Counted from the stretch's first letter, positions 17,220-28,437 are shown. The stretch is DNA of 41,709 nucleotides from Cryobacterium aureum (GCF_002954245.1 NZ_PPTG01000021.1:38003-79711); one strand, 5' to 3'. Notes: a model not told the origin generated them from the sequence alone. Translations and numbers: made by a program.

Positions 17220-19448
17220 GTGCCCGTCGATGCCCCGGCCGGCACCTACACGCTTGTCGTCGTCTCGAACCGCCTGCCGGTGGATTATGAAGAGAGTACT
17301 GACGGTGCCGTCACCTGGCGCACCTCGCCCGGCGGGCTGGTCACCGCGCTCGAACCGCTGATGCGCTCCTCGCACGGCGCCTGGGTCGGCTGGCCGGGCG
17401 TTGCCGATCGCGACTTCGAGCCGTTCGAGAATGATGGAATCTCGCTCGTGCCGGTGCGGCTGAATGAAGCTGACATCGAGGACTATTACGAGGGGTTCTC
17501 CAACGACACCCTGTGGCCGCTGTACCACGACGTCATTGCGCCGCCGAGCTATCACCGTGAAACCTGGGACGCCTACGTCACCGTCAATCGTCGTTTCGCC
17601 GCCGCCGCGGCCGCCGTCGCTGCCCCCGGCGCCACGGTCTGGGTGCACGACTACCAGCTGCAGCTGGTGCCACGCATGCTGCGCGAAGCCCGTCCCGACC
17701 TTGTCATCGGCTTCTTCAACCACATTCCATTTCCGCCATATGGCATCTTCGCGCAGTTGCCGTGGCGCAAACAGATTCTGCACGGCCTGCTCGGTGCCGA
17801 CGTCATCGGCTTTCAACGGGTAGCGGATGCCGGTAATTTCTCCCAAGCGGTGCGTCGCCTCTATGGCTATGCCACCCGTGGCGTCGTTATCGACGTGCCG
17901 ACCGGTGAGAATGGCCAGAGCGGCCAGAGCGGGGAGACTCGCCGCGTCATCGCCAAACACTTTCCCATCTCGATCGACGCGGCCGCCTACGAAGAACTGG
18001 CCAGACGCCCCGACATTCAGGCCCGCGCACGGCAGATTCGGGAGGATCTCGGCAACCCGAAGACGCTCATGCTCGGCGTCGACCGGCTGGACTACACCAA
18101 GGGCATCGGCCACCGCATCAAGGCCTTCGGCGAGCTGCTCGCCGACGGACGCCTGAGCGTCGAAGACGTCACTCTCGTGCAGGTCGCCAGCCCGTCCCGC
18201 GAACGGGTCAGCACCTACATGGCCCTGCGCGACGAGATCGAACTCGCCGTCGGCCGGCTCAACGGCGATTTCTCCACCATCAGCCACACCGCGATCAGCT
18301 ACCACCACCACAGCTACCCCCGCGAAGAAATGGTCGCGATGTACCTCGCCGCCGACGTCATGCTCGTTACGGCGCTGCGCGACGGCATGAACCTCGTCGC
18401 CAAGGAATACGTGGCCGTGCGCTTCGACGTTGACGGGGTGCTCGTGCTGAGCGAATTCGCCGGTGCGGCCGACGAACTTAAACAGGCCATCCTGATCAAC
18501 CCGCACGACATTGACGGCACGAAGGACGCCATTGTGCGCGCGGTCGAGATGCCCAAACGGGAACGCACCCGGCGCATGCGGTCGCTGCGCCGCAAGGTCG
18601 CCGAAAACGATGTGGCAGCTTGGTCAGCCTCCTTTTTACGGGCACTCACCGGGGGTGCAGCCGTACCCGCCGGCATCCCGGACGACCTCGACCTGGCCCT
18701 GCAGAGCATTGCCAACGCCGAGAACCTGCTGATCGCGCTCGACTTCGACGGCACCCTGGCTCCGCACGTCGACCATCCCGAAGACGCCCGTGCTATCGCC
18801 GGCACCAGGGAAGCCGTGCAGGCGCTGCTCGACCTGCCCGGAGTACGCGTCGCCTTCGTCTCCGGACGCGCTCTAGTGAGCCTGCAACACGTTGCCCAGC
18901 CTCAGAGTTCGGTGCTACTCACCGGCTCGCACGGCATCGAGGTACAGCTCGACACCCCCGACATCGAGCTCAATCTGCTCTCCTCCGAGCTCGAACAGCT
19001 CGACACCCTCGCCCGGGTGCTCGAGGCTATCTCCGGGTCGATCGCCGGCACCACCATTGAGCGCAAGCCCGCCGGACTGGCCCTGCACACGCGCCTCGCG
19101 ACCGGGACAGACGGCCAGAACGCCCAGCGTCAGGCGCGCGAGCAGCTCGGCGACCAGCTTCCGGGGCTGACCATTCGTGGCGGCAAGAATGTGCTCGAAT
19201 TCTCGGTGCGTTCCAGTACCAAGGGCGACGCCCTCGCGAAGCTGCGCGAGTACACCGGCGCGGACCGGGTGTTCTACGCCGGCGATGACGTCACTGACGA
19301 GGATGCCTTCGCCGCCTTACGCGACGACGACGTTGGCCTCAAAATCGGTCAGGGTGCCACCCTGGCCGGCCACCGAGTACGCAGCCCGCACGAAGTGACG
19401 CAGGTTCTCGTGCGGATCGCGAAACTTCGTTCAGGTCAGGCGATCTGA
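17220..19448 (+). CDS. otsAB: fused trehalose-6-phosphate synthase / trehalose-6-phosphate phosphatase
   Basis: One 742-residue protein makes trehalose from UDP-glucose and glucose-6-phosphate. Residues 11-480 are OtsA (GT20): SNRLPV (16-21), SPGG (36-39), [10 protein letters not shown] (142-151), NHIPFPP (167-173), [10 protein letters not shown] with R289 and K294 for the donor phosphates, and [12 protein letters not shown]. Residues 500-742 are OtsB (HAD superfamily): D508 and D510 in LDFDGTLAP are the nucleophile and acid/base, with [10 protein letters not shown] near the end. The linker is about 25 residues. The only available start is GTG 17220; an in-frame TGA lies 60 bases upstream. 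No clear ribosome site is seen. A low-complexity [10 protein letters not shown] insert (231-240) is unusual. The trehalase-like gene nearby would allow turnover. Confidence 0.92.
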   Translation: MPVDAPAGTYTLVVVSNRLPVDYEESTDGAVTWRTSPGGLVTALEPLMRSSHGAWVGWPGVADRDFEPFENDGISLVPVRLNEADIEDYYEGFSNDTLWPLYHDVIAPPSYHRETWDAYVTVNRRFAAAAAAVAAPGATVWVHDYQLQLVPRMLREARPDLVIGFFNHIPFPPYGIFAQLPWRKQILHGLLGADVIGFQRVADAGNFSQAVRRLYGYATRGVVIDVPTGENGQSGQSGETRRVIAKHFPISIDAAAYEELARRPDIQARARQIREDLGNPKTLMLGVDRLDYTKGIGHRIKAFGELLADGRLSVEDVTLVQVASPSRERVSTYMALRDEIELAVGRLNGDFSTISHTAISYHHHSYPREEMVAMYLAADVMLVTALRDGMNLVAKEYVAVRFDVDGVLVLSEFAGAADELKQAILINPHDIDGTKDAIVRAVEMPKRERTRRMRSLRRKVAENDVAAWSASFLRALTGGAAVPAGIPDDLDLALQSIANAENLLIALDFDGTLAPHVDHPEDARAIAGTREAVQALLDLPGVRVAFVSGRALVSLQHVAQPQSSVLLTGSHGIEVQLDTPDIELNLLSSELEQLDTLARVLEAISGSIAGTTIERKPAGLALHTRLATGTDGQNAQRQAREQLGDQLPGLTIRGGKNVLEFSVRSSTKGDALAKLREYTGADRVFYAGDDVTDEDAFAALRDDDVGLKIGQGATLAGHRVRSPHEVTQVLVRIAKLRSGQAI

Positions 19449-19497
19449 CCCTGTCGCGCCGACCCCTGGGCGGAATCGCAAGGCGCCGCCGAGGTTC

Positions 19498-19503
19498 TAG
19501 ACT
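19498..19503 (+). promoter_or_regulatory. -10 box (TAGACT) of ilvD, leaderless type
   Basis: TAGACT ends 7 bases before the ilvD ATG, so the transcript would start within a base or so of the start codon. The GAAGG next to the ATG is too close to act as a ribosome site, which fits leaderless translation. Confidence 0.5.
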
Positions 19504-19510
19504 CGAAGGC

Positions 19511-21205
19511 ATGTCTGAGATCGATGTGAAACCCCGTAGCCGCGACGTCACCGATGGGATCGAGGCCACCACCTCTCGGGGGATGCTCCGGGCTGTTGGT
19601 ATGGGCGATGCCGACTGGGACAAGCCCCAAATCGGTATCGCGAGCTCGTGGAACGAGATCACACCGTGCAATCTGTCGCTCGACCGCCTGGCTCAGGCCG
19701 CTAAGGAAGGCGTGCACTCCGGCGGCGGCTACCCGCTGCAGTTCGGCACCATCTCTGTCTCCGATGGCATCTCGATGGGGCACGAAGGCATGCACTTCTC
19801 CCTGGTGTCGCGTGAAGTGATCGCCGACTCGGTCGAGGTCGTCATGCAGGCCGAGCGCCTCGACGGCAGCGTGCTGCTGGCCGGCTGCGACAAATCTCTG
19901 CCTGGCATGCTCATGGCCGCCGCCCGCCTCGACCTTGCGAGCGTCTTTCTCTACGCCGGATCGATCGCGCCTGGCTGGGTCAAGCTGTCCGACGGTACCG
20001 AAAAAGACATCACCATCATTGACTCGTTTGAAGCCGTCGGCGCCGTCAAGGCCGGCCGCATGAGCGTCGAGGATGCCAAGCGCATCGAGTGTGCGTTCGC
20101 TCCCGGCGAGGGCGCGTGCGGTGGCATGTACACCGCGAACACCATGGCCAGTGTTGCGGAAGCCCTCGGAATGAGCCTGCCTGGCTCGGCGAGCCCGGCA
20201 TCCGCTGACCGTCGCCGCGACTACTTCGCGCACCGCTCCGGCGAGGCCGTCGTCAACATGCTGCGCCTTGGCATCACGGCGCGCGACATTCTCACCCGCA
20301 AGGCATTCGAAAACGCGATCGCCGTTGCCATGGCCTTCGGCGGCTCCACCAACGTGGTGCTGCACCTGCTCGCCATCGCCCGCGAAGCCGAGGTCGAGCT
20401 GACCCTGGACGACTTCAACCGCATCGGCGACAAGGTGCCGCACATCGGCGACCTTAAGCCCTTCGGCAAGTACGTCATGAACGATGTCGACCGTCAGGGC
20501 GGGGTGCCAGCCGTCATGCGCGCATTGCTCGAAGCCGGACTTATTCACGGCGACGCGCTCACCGTGACCGGCAAGACCGTCGCCGAGAACCTCGCCGAGA
20601 TCGACCCGCCGGCCCTTGACGGTGAGGTGTTGCGCACCCTCGACAACCCCATTCACAAAAGCGGTGGCATCACCATCCTCAAGGGCACGTTCGCCCCAGA
20701 GGGAGCCGTCGTCAAGACCGCCGGCTTCGACGCCGCCGTGTTCGAAGGGCCAGCCCGGGTGTTCGAGCGCGAACGCGCCGCCATGGACGCCTTGACCGAA
20801 GGCAAAATCTACAAGGGTGACGTTGTCATCATTCGCTATGAAGGCCCCAAGGGCGGCCCGGGAATGCGCGAGATGCTCTCGATCACCGCTGCCATCAAGG
20901 GCGCAGGGCTCGGCTCCGATGTACTACTGTTAACAGACGGTCGATTCTCAGGCGGCACAACCGGACTGTGTATCGGCCACATAGCACCCGAAGCGGTGGA
21001 CGCAGGTCCAATCGCCTTCGTGCGCGATGGGGATCTGATACGGGTCGATATCGCAGCTCGCACGCTTGACCTACTGGTTACCGATGCAGAGCTGGCCGCC
21101 CGCCGAGATGGCTGGGCGCCTCTTCCCCCGCGCTACACCCGTGGTGTACTCGCAAAGTACGCAAAGCTCGTGCATTCCGCCGCAGAAGGCGCCATCACCG
21201 GCTAA
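19511..21205 (+). CDS. ilvD: dihydroxy-acid dehydratase
   Basis: Fe-S enzyme of valine and isoleucine synthesis, converting dihydroxy acids to 2-keto acids. At 564 residues it has the usual length. Cluster cysteines are C53 (ITPCN), C126 ([11 protein letters not shown]) and C203 ([16 protein letters not shown]). The C-terminal motif [20 protein letters not shown] is also intact. It starts the ilv block; ilvB follows after 82 bases that hold a hairpin. The last 280 bases use many more A/T-ending codons (including CTA and TTA) than the rest of the gene, a striking change in style within one open frame. The protein itself looks complete. Confidence 0.95.
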   Translation: MSEIDVKPRSRDVTDGIEATTSRGMLRAVGMGDADWDKPQIGIASSWNEITPCNLSLDRLAQAAKEGVHSGGGYPLQFGTISVSDGISMGHEGMHFSLVSREVIADSVEVVMQAERLDGSVLLAGCDKSLPGMLMAAARLDLASVFLYAGSIAPGWVKLSDGTEKDITIIDSFEAVGAVKAGRMSVEDAKRIECAFAPGEGACGGMYTANTMASVAEALGMSLPGSASPASADRRRDYFAHRSGEAVVNMLRLGITARDILTRKAFENAIAVAMAFGGSTNVVLHLLAIAREAEVELTLDDFNRIGDKVPHIGDLKPFGKYVMNDVDRQGGVPAVMRALLEAGLIHGDALTVTGKTVAENLAEIDPPALDGEVLRTLDNPIHKSGGITILKGTFAPEGAVVKTAGFDAAVFEGPARVFERERAAMDALTEGKIYKGDVVIIRYEGPKGGPGMREMLSITAAIKGAGLGSDVLLLTDGRFSGGTTGLCIGHIAPEAVDAGPIAFVRDGDLIRVDIAARTLDLLVTDAELAARRDGWAPLPPRYTRGVLAKYAKLVHSAAEGAITG

Positions 21206-21220
21206 TGCGTACCGTCTAGC

Positions 21221-21244
21221 CAGCGTGCCCGCGTGGGCACGCTG
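21221..21244 (+). other. Hairpin between ilvD and ilvB
   Basis: CAGCGTGCCC, loop GCGT, GGGCACGCTG: a perfect 10-bp stem starting 15 bases after the ilvD stop. No T run follows, so it may be a U-less terminator, a processing site, or part of an attenuator controlling ilvB. Confidence 0.55.
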
Positions 21245-21287
21245 AGATGATCGAAACGACCGATTTCGAAGTAGGGATTCATTGACC

Positions 21288-23081
21288 ATGACCACGGAAC
21301 CCACTCCCGTGCCCTCCGCTCCCGCGTCAGCGGAGCCGGAGATGCTCACCGGCTCTGGCGCGATCATTCGCACCCTCGAGCTGCTCGGCGTCACCGACGT
21401 CTTCGGAATCCCCGGCGGGGCTGTCATTCCGCTCTATGACGAGCTCATGACCCAGGACAAGATCCGCCACATTCTGGTGCGCCACGAACAGGGCGCCGGC
21501 CACGCGGCCGAGGGTTACGCCTCCGCCACCGGCCGGGTCGGCGTCGCGATCGCCACGAGCGGCCCTGGCGCCACCAACTTAGTTACCGCCATAGCGGATG
21601 CCTATATGGACTCGGTTCCGCTGCTCGCGATCACCGGCCAGGTGTTCTCGACCTCGATGGGAACGGATGCCTTCCAGGAGGCCGACATTATCGGCATCAC
21701 CATGCCGATCACCAAGCACTCCTTCCTCGCCCGCCGCGCCGAAGAAATTCCCGCAGCGATCGCCTCGGCGTACCACATCGCCTCGACCGGCCGCCCCGGC
21801 CCGGTGCTCGTGGACATCACCAAGGACGCGCAGCAGAACCTCGCGCCGTTCATCTGGCCGCCCAAGCTCGACCTGCCCGGCTATCGGCCGATCGTCAAGG
21901 CCCACGGTAAGCAGGTGCAGGCGGCGGCGCAGCTGCTGCTGGCCGCGAAGAAGCCCGTGCTGTACGTGGGCGGCGGTGTCATTCGCGCCCACGCATCGGC
22001 TGAACTGCTCGCGCTGGCCGAGGCGACCGGTGCTCCCGTCGTGACCACCCTCATGGCTCGCGGTGCCTTCCCCGATTCGCACCAGCAGCACCTCGGCATG
22101 CCGGGCATGCACGGCACGGTTCCGGCCGTGCTCGCGCTGCAGGAAAGCGACCTCATCATTTCGCTCGGAGCACGCTTCGACGACCGGGTGACCGGAAAGA
22201 TCAGCGAATTCGCGCCCAACGCGAAGATCGTGCACGTTGACGTCGACCCGGCGGAGATTTCCAAGATCCGCCTGGCCGATGTACCCATCGTCGGTGATGC
22301 CAAGGATGTCATTGCCGACCTGACTCTCGCCTGGGCTGAAGCTGCCCAGGGTGATGCCCCCGACACGAGCGAGTGGTGGACCTATCTGCACGGCTTGAAG
22401 CAGGAGTTCCCGCTCGGTTTCACCGAACCGACCGACGGACTGCTGGCCCCGCAGTATGTAATCCAGCGCATCGGCGAGCTCACCGGCCCCGAGGCCGTGT
22501 ATGCGGCCGGCGTCGGCCAGCACCAGATGTGGGCGGCGCAGTACATCAAGTACGAACGCCCCAACTCCTGGCTCAACTCCGGCGGCGCCGGCACGATGGG
22601 GTACTCCGTGCCCGCGGCCATGGGCGCCAAGGTCGCCGAACCCGACCGTGTGGTCTGGTCGATCGACGGTGACGGCTGCTTCCAGATGACCAACCAGGAA
22701 CTCGCCACCTGCACGATCAACAAGATCCCGATCAAGGTCGCGATCATTAACAACTCTTCCCTCGGCATGGTGCGCCAGTGGCAGTCTCTGTTCTACGACG
22801 GACGCCACTCCTTCACTGACCTCAACACCGGTCATGGCACCGCCATGGTGCCAGACTTCGTCAAAATGGCGGATGCCTATGGCGCGCTCGGCATTCGGGT
22901 CACCAGCAAGGACCAAGTGGATGAGGCTATTAAACTGGCCCTCGCCACCAACGACCGCCCGGTCGTGATCGACTTCATCGTGAGCCCCGGCGCCATGGTC
23001 TGGCCGATGGTTCCGCAGGGAGTCAGCAACAGCTTCGTGCAGTACGCCAAAGACCACGCACCGACCTGGGGAGAAGAATAA
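21288..23081 (+). CDS. ilvB: acetolactate synthase large subunit
   Basis: ThDP-dependent enzyme that condenses pyruvate to 2-acetolactate or, with 2-oxobutyrate, to acetohydroxybutyrate. From ATG 21288 it has 597 residues. The N-terminal domain shows [14 protein letters not shown] and the catalytic glutamate in [14 protein letters not shown]; the middle domain carries the FAD site; the ThDP-binding motif is [15 protein letters not shown] with [13 protein letters not shown]. The start is ambiguous: TTG 21282, two codons earlier, has GTAGGG at a better 5-base distance. The next gene begins 2 bases after the stop, so the two subunits are coupled. No leader peptide rich in branched-chain residues is seen upstream. 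Confidence 0.95.
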   Translation: MTTEPTPVPSAPASAEPEMLTGSGAIIRTLELLGVTDVFGIPGGAVIPLYDELMTQDKIRHILVRHEQGAGHAAEGYASATGRVGVAIATSGPGATNLVTAIADAYMDSVPLLAITGQVFSTSMGTDAFQEADIIGITMPITKHSFLARRAEEIPAAIASAYHIASTGRPGPVLVDITKDAQQNLAPFIWPPKLDLPGYRPIVKAHGKQVQAAAQLLLAAKKPVLYVGGGVIRAHASAELLALAEATGAPVVTTLMARGAFPDSHQQHLGMPGMHGTVPAVLALQESDLIISLGARFDDRVTGKISEFAPNAKIVHVDVDPAEISKIRLADVPIVGDAKDVIADLTLAWAEAAQGDAPDTSEWWTYLHGLKQEFPLGFTEPTDGLLAPQYVIQRIGELTGPEAVYAAGVGQHQMWAAQYIKYERPNSWLNSGGAGTMGYSVPAAMGAKVAEPDRVVWSIDGDGCFQMTNQELATCTINKIPIKVAIINNSSLGMVRQWQSLFYDGRHSFTDLNTGHGTAMVPDFVKMADAYGALGIRVTSKDQVDEAIKLALATNDRPVVIDFIVSPGAMVWPMVPQGVSNSFVQYAKDHAPTWGEE

Positions 23082-23083
23082 CC

Positions 23084-23593
23084 GTGACGAGCCACGTTCT
23101 GAGTCTGCTCGTCGAGGACAAGCCCGGCCTGCTCACGCGCGTCGCCGGCCTGTTCGCGCGCCGCGGTTTCAACATTGAAAGCCTCGCTGTGGGCCACAGC
23201 GAGATCCCCGGCCTGTCCCGCATCACGATCGTCGTCGATGTCGAAGACGTGCCGCTCGAGCAGGTGACCAAGCAGCTGAACAAGCTGATCAACGTCATCA
23301 AGATCGTCGAGCTTGACGTAGCCCAGTCAGTACAACGCGAACACCTGCTGATCAAGGTCAAGGTCGACAACACGACGAGGTCGCAGGTGCTCGAAGCCGT
23401 CAACCTGTTCCGCGCCAGCGTCGTCGATGTAGCCACGGATGCCGTCGTGATCGAGGTCACCGGCGACAGTGGCAAGACCCAGGCATTGCTGCGAGTGCTC
23501 GAGCCGTTCGGCATTCGGGAGCTGGCCCAGTCAGGGCTGCTCGCGATCGGTCGCGGATCGAAATCCATCACCGAACGAGTTTTCAAGAACTAA
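23084..23593 (+). CDS. ilvN: acetolactate synthase small (regulatory) subunit
   Basis: Regulatory partner of IlvB that confers valine feedback inhibition. The 169-residue protein starts with an ACT domain (LSLLVEDKPGLLTRVAGLFARRGFNIESL), then the ACT-like C-terminal domain (REHLLIKVKV, VIEVTGDSGKTQALLRVLEPFGIRELAQSGLLAIGRG). The length fits the IlvH/IlvN long form. GTG 23084 has GGGGAGAA overlapping the end of ilvB. The symbol ilvH is used for the same gene in some genomes. Confidence 0.95.
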   Translation: MTSHVLSLLVEDKPGLLTRVAGLFARRGFNIESLAVGHSEIPGLSRITIVVDVEDVPLEQVTKQLNKLINVIKIVELDVAQSVQREHLLIKVKVDNTTRSQVLEAVNLFRASVVDVATDAVVIEVTGDSGKTQALLRVLEPFGIRELAQSGLLAIGRGSKSITERVFKN

Positions 23594-23613
23594 CGTTTTT
23601 AGCTTTTTTCTAA

Positions 23614-24669
<1,056 letters not shown>

Positions 24670-24702
24670 GCATCCGCTTGAGCGTTTAGCTTGATGGAAT
24701 AG

Positions 24703-24731
24703 AAGGGGCCCTCGTTCGCGGGGGTCCCTTT
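24703..24731 (+). terminator. Terminator after ilvC
   Basis: AAGGGGCCCTCG pairs with CGCGGGGGTCCCTT (two G-T pairs and a small loop), followed by TTT. It closes the ilvBNC transcript 33 bases after the stop. Confidence 0.75.
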
Positions 24732-24758
24732 GTGCGTCACTAGGAAAGACTGGTCCGT

Positions 24759-25439
24759 ATGGCAGTGCCCGGCACCAACACACGCACATCGGTTGTGCTG
24801 CGGCACCGGATGGCGACCACGGCCATGGTCGGTGTGGTGCTCTACGTGCTCATCGACGTGGCGCTACAGTTTCTGCCGCCGCACTACAGCCCGATCAGCG
24901 ACGCCGAGAGCAACCTCGCCGTCGGCCCGTACGGCTGGATCATGAACCTCAATTTTCTGAGCCGGGCGGTGTTCTGCGTCGCTGCCGTCGTCGCGATTAC
25001 CCTGACTGCGCGGGCGCTGCTGCCCCGGCACCGCGACCCGCTGCTCGGCCTGGGTCTCCCGCTGCTGCTGGTCGGGGGAGCCAGCTCGGCGGTGCTCGCC
25101 TTCTTTCCGACCGATGTCAGTGCTTCTCAGGAGAGCACCCTACTGACTTCGACCCCGGGCGGCGTCATCCATCTCGCCGTCGCATCCTTTGGCTTCATCA
25201 CAGCGTTCAGCGCTATCGGGCTGCTGACGATCTGGCTGCGGGTTCGACGCCTGCTGCCGCAGGTGCTGCCCTGGGCGATCGCGTTCTCGGCGATCACCGT
25301 GGCCGGGCTGTTGCTGGTCGTCGCGGCCAGTGTATGGTTGCCGGGCATCATCGGTCTCGCCGAACGTGTGGCTCTGGTGGGGATTCTGGGGTGGACCTTC
25401 TCGGTGAGCACCGGCATCCGTTGCCTGCCAAACCGTTAG
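24759..25439 (+). CDS. DUF998 family membrane protein
   Basis: A 226-residue integral membrane protein with six predicted segments. The loop ISDAESNLAVGPYGWIMNLNF between TM1 and TM2 is characteristic of DUF998. The function of the family is not established. ATG 24759 follows AGGAAAG at about 11 bases. It lies between the ilvC terminator and a pair of small membrane proteins on the same strand; the 29-base gap to the next gene holds its own -10 box, so it is probably a separate transcript. Confidence 0.75.
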   Translation: MAVPGTNTRTSVVLRHRMATTAMVGVVLYVLIDVALQFLPPHYSPISDAESNLAVGPYGWIMNLNFLSRAVFCVAAVVAITLTARALLPRHRDPLLGLGLPLLLVGGASSAVLAFFPTDVSASQESTLLTSTPGGVIHLAVASFGFITAFSAIGLLTIWLRVRRLLPQVLPWAIAFSAITVAGLLLVVAASVWLPGIIGLAERVALVGILGWTFSVSTGIRCLPNR

Positions 25440-25456
25440 CATCGGCGGTAACCGGA

Positions 25457-25462
25457 TACTCT
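25457..25462 (+). promoter_or_regulatory. -10 box (TACTCT), leaderless type
   Basis: TACTCT followed by AGAAAA and the ATG at 25469. The box ends exactly 6 bases before the start codon and no ribosome site is present, the expected layout of an actinobacterial leaderless promoter. Confidence 0.5.
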
Positions 25463-25468
25463 AGAAAA

Positions 25469-25969
25469 ATGAACGCGACACGCGATGACGATGCGCTGAA
25501 CTGGGCCGGCGACGACGATCCGACGCTGAGTTCCGGGGGCAGCGGTCGGGCCAAACTGGAGCCGACCGAGCTGCCGGAAGGATGGACGATTCCGCAGGTT
25601 TCAGCGGATGTCCCGCGCGAGACCGCCCCCTCGCCGGCCAAGACCGAGGCCGACCCCGCCGAACCGGAGAGCGCGGCCCTCGGTTCCGTTGCGCTCGTCG
25701 GTATAGGTATTCTCTCTGGCATGTACCTGCTGTACACGATCGGCTGGTTCATCGGCGTCGCCCGCATTGAGCAACCGATCAGCGGCCCGGTCGCCGAATT
25801 CATGTTCTCCCTCGGGGCGTGGCTGGCCGTGGCAGCGCCCCTGGTCTGGTTCGGGGTCACCTTCTGGCTCACCACGAGCCGTCCCCGCGCCCGACTGATC
25901 TGGCTGCTGATCGGCGTCATCGTGCTCGCCCCCTGGCCCTTCGTCATCGGATCAGGAGCGGGTTCATGA
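25469..25969 (+). CDS. membrane protein with acidic N-terminal tail, unknown
   Basis: A 166-residue protein with a long hydrophilic, acidic cytoplasmic tail (residues 1-70, rich in D, E, P and S) and three predicted membrane segments (about 72-95, 108-130, 140-160). The ATG is selected because a TANNNT box lies 6 bases upstream and the earlier frame, which overlaps the DUF998 gene, is not protein-like. The stop overlaps the next ATG (ATGA at 25966), so the two small membrane proteins are co-translated and may act together. Probably conserved in related actinobacteria, but I know no function. Confidence 0.65.
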   Translation: MNATRDDDALNWAGDDDPTLSSGGSGRAKLEPTELPEGWTIPQVSADVPRETAPSPAKTEADPAEPESAALGSVALVGIGILSGMYLLYTIGWFIGVARIEQPISGPVAEFMFSLGAWLAVAAPLVWFGVTFWLTTSRPRARLIWLLIGVIVLAPWPFVIGSGAGS

Positions 25970-26346
25970 GCGACGCAGACGAACGCACCGGCGACAGCGC
26001 CGACGCGACCACGGCCATCCGTCGTCGACCGCCGCGGTGGCTGCTGCTCGCTATCGCGATCTTCTTCGGGTTGTTCTACGCCTACGACGTCTGGGAAGCC
26101 GTCGGAAACCTGGTCGGACTCAACCTGCAAGCGCAGTTCTACGACACCCAGCTGAGCGTTTTCGGCTGGATCGTGCTGATTTTCGCGGTGGTCCTGCCGG
26201 TTCTGGTTTACGCGCTGGCCTACTGGCTCGGACGCAACCGAGCCTTCGGAGTGCAGGCTCTGACCCTGTTGGTCGGGCTCTGCGCGGTCGCCGCCGTGTC
26301 GCTCGACATAACCGCTGTATTCAGCCTGGCCAGACTGATCGTTTAG
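25966..26346 (+). CDS. small membrane protein, unknown
   Basis: A 126-residue protein with a short polar N-terminus (DADERTGDSADATTAIRRR) and three predicted hydrophobic segments (about 26-45, 62-85, 95-120). AGGAG lies 8 bases before the ATG, and the start overlaps the upstream stop. Its stop codon interlocks with that of the convergent DoxX gene (shared bases 26343-26346). No family is recognised. Coupling to the preceding membrane protein suggests a two-part membrane complex (inference). Confidence 0.65.
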   Translation: MSDADERTGDSADATTAIRRRPPRWLLLAIAIFFGLFYAYDVWEAVGNLVGLNLQAQFYDTQLSVFGWIVLIFAVVLPVLVYALAYWLGRNRAFGVQALTLLVGLCAVAAVSLDITAVFSLARLIV

Positions 26347-26738
26347 AGCACCGACACCACGATCAAACCCATCAACACCAGCTGGGCGATGAGCCTGGGA
26401 ACGAACGGAATCGCCACCCGCCCAAATCGCTTCGGATGACGCGCAGCGTAGGCATTGGCGGGAAAGACCGCCGCCAGAAACAGCACGAGCGCGGCGGCCG
26501 CGAGCGCCATGGTCGGTGGAACGAGCAGCCCCACGCCGCCGGCAATCTCGCACAGCCCGGTGAACAGAACGAGATTGACTGGGCTCACCAGGCCGCCCCG
26601 GCGGAGGCGCGGCGGAATCATCGCCGCCATCGTGCGCTTGACCGCGGGGAGAAAATGCGTGATTCCGGCTCCGATGAAAACCACGGCGAGAATCACGCGC
26701 AGAACCAGTTGGAGTCCATCTATTACGTCGCTGCTCAT
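26343..26738 (-). CDS. DoxX family membrane protein
   Basis: A 131-residue protein with four predicted membrane segments. The N-terminus VLRVILAVVFIGAGITHF and the FTGLCEIAGGVGLLVPP segment are typical of DoxX-like proteins, some of which are linked to thiol or oxidative stress in actinobacteria; the role here is not shown by context. It diverges from serA across 86 bases and converges with the small membrane protein gene, with overlapping stops. Confidence 0.8.
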   Translation of the reverse strand: MSSDVIDGLQLVLRVILAVVFIGAGITHFLPAVKRTMAAMIPPRLRRGGLVSPVNLVLFTGLCEIAGGVGLLVPPTMALAAAALVLFLAAVFPANAYAARHPKRFGRVAIPFVPRLIAQLVLMGLIVVSVL

Positions 26739-26824
26739 TGCTCTATTGTGCAGCCGGTAGGGTGGAAACCGAGTAGCGCCCTTTGCCCTGCCACCTCCAA
26801 ACGCAATCTAAGGATCCGATTTTA

Positions 26825-28417
26825 TTGTCGAAGCCCGTCGTCCTGATCGCCGAAGAACTTTCCCCCGCCACAGTCGATGCTCTCGGGCCAGACTTTGACA
26901 TTCACCACGTTGACGGTACGGATCGCCCCGCGCTGTTCGCCGAGCTTGCCACCGCGCAGGCCGTTCTGGTGCGCTCAGCCACGAAAATGGATGCCGAAGC
27001 CATCAAGGCTTCTCCTTTTCTGAAGGTCATCGCCCGCGCCGGCGTCGGCCTCGACAACGTTGACATCAAGGCCGCCACCGCAGCCGGTGTCATGGTCGTC
27101 AACGCTCCCACCTCCAACATCATCTCCGCCGCCGAGCTGACCGTCGGGCATATCCTGAGTCTGGCCCGTCACATCCCGGCCGCCTCCGGTGCCCTCGCCG
27201 ACGGAGCGTGGAAGCGCTCCAAGTACACCGGCGTCGAGTTGTACGAAAAGACCATCGGCATCATCGGCCTCGGCCGCATCGGTGCGCTCATCACCGCTCG
27301 CATGCAGGCTTTCGGCACCAACGTCATCGCCTACGACCCCTACATCACCTCGGCTCGCGCTCAGCAGCTCGGTGTGACCCCGGTCACCCTCGACGAACTG
27401 CTCGCGCAGTCCGACTTCATCACTATTCACATGCCGAAGACCCCGGAGACCACCGGCATGATCGGTGCCGCGCAGCTCAAGCTGATGAAGCCGACCGCGT
27501 TCGTCGTCAACGTGGCGCGTGGCGGACTCATCGATGAAGCAGCACTGCACGAAGCCCTCGTCGCCGGCACCATCGCTGGCGCCGGTCTCGACGTGTTCGT
27601 GAATGAACCGCCGACCGGTTCGCCGTTGCTCGGACTCGACAACATCATCACCACCCCGCACCTCGGCGCTTCGACCGACGAAGCCCAGGAAAAGGCCGGC
27701 GTCTCTGTCGCCAAGTCCGTGCGCCTCGCGCTCTCCGGCGAACTCGTTCCTGACGCGGTCAACGTAGCCGGTGGCGTCATCGACTCTTACGTGCGCCCCG
27801 GCATCCCCTTGGTGGAAAAGCTCGGCCAGGTCTTCTCCGGCCTCGCCGCACACAGCCCGCTCACGAGCGTGGACATCGAAGTACGCGGCGAACTGGTCGA
27901 GTACGACGTCAGCGTGCTCAAGCTTGCCGCACTCAAGGGCATCTTCACCAACGTGGTCAGTGAAACCGTCTCGTACGTCAACGCACCGCTGCTGGCCGAG
28001 CAGCGCGGCGTCACCGTGCGCATGCTCACGGACGCCGAGTCGCCCGAGTACCGCAACGTGATCACGCTGCGCGGCGCCCTCGCCGACGGTTCCCAGGTCT
28101 CCGTCTCGGGTACCCTCACCGGGACAAAGCAGATCGAGAAGATCGTGGAGATCAACGGCTACGACGTTGAGGTTCCGTTTGCCAAGAACCTCATCGTCAT
28201 GCTCTACGCCGACCGTCCCGGAATCGTCGCCGTCTACGGCCGCGAATTCGGTGAGGCCAACATCAACATCGCCGGCATGCAGATCGCCCGCCACGTGGCC
28301 GGGGGGAAGGCACTGAGCGTGCTGACCGTCGACTCCGAGGTTCCGGCCGGGCTGCTGACCGCGGTGCGCGCCGCGATCGACGCCGAGATCATGGTGGAGA
28401 TCGACCTCACCGAATAG
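26825..28417 (+). CDS. serA: D-3-phosphoglycerate dehydrogenase
   Basis: First enzyme of serine synthesis. From TTG 26825 the protein has 530 residues, the length of the long (type I) actinobacterial form. The NAD site is GLGRIGALI; catalytic segments are NVARGGLIDEAAL (Arg), VFVNEPP (Glu) and TPHLGAST (His). The C-terminus holds the allosteric substrate-binding domain (about 320-450) and an ACT domain for serine feedback (about 455-530). Upstream in-frame ATT and TTA codons are poor starts, and the TTG directly precedes the conserved KPVVLIAEELS; AAGG lies about 13 bases before it, so initiation is probably weak or tuned. A strong terminator follows. Confidence 0.93.
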   Translation: MSKPVVLIAEELSPATVDALGPDFDIHHVDGTDRPALFAELATAQAVLVRSATKMDAEAIKASPFLKVIARAGVGLDNVDIKAATAAGVMVVNAPTSNIISAAELTVGHILSLARHIPAASGALADGAWKRSKYTGVELYEKTIGIIGLGRIGALITARMQAFGTNVIAYDPYITSARAQQLGVTPVTLDELLAQSDFITIHMPKTPETTGMIGAAQLKLMKPTAFVVNVARGGLIDEAALHEALVAGTIAGAGLDVFVNEPPTGSPLLGLDNIITTPHLGASTDEAQEKAGVSVAKSVRLALSGELVPDAVNVAGGVIDSYVRPGIPLVEKLGQVFSGLAAHSPLTSVDIEVRGELVEYDVSVLKLAALKGIFTNVVSETVSYVNAPLLAEQRGVTVRMLTDAESPEYRNVITLRGALADGSQVSVSGTLTGTKQIEKIVEINGYDVEVPFAKNLIVMLYADRPGIVAVYGREFGEANINIAGMQIARHVAGGKALSVLTVDSEVPAGLLTAVRAAIDAEIMVEIDLTE

Positions 28418-28437
28418 GTCTGTTCAAAACGGATGCG

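Noticed and set aside
21206..21287. Attenuator with a branched-chain leader peptide before ilvB
   Set aside because: The gap after ilvD has no small open frame rich in Ile, Val or Leu, and the single hairpin lacks an alternative partner and a T run.
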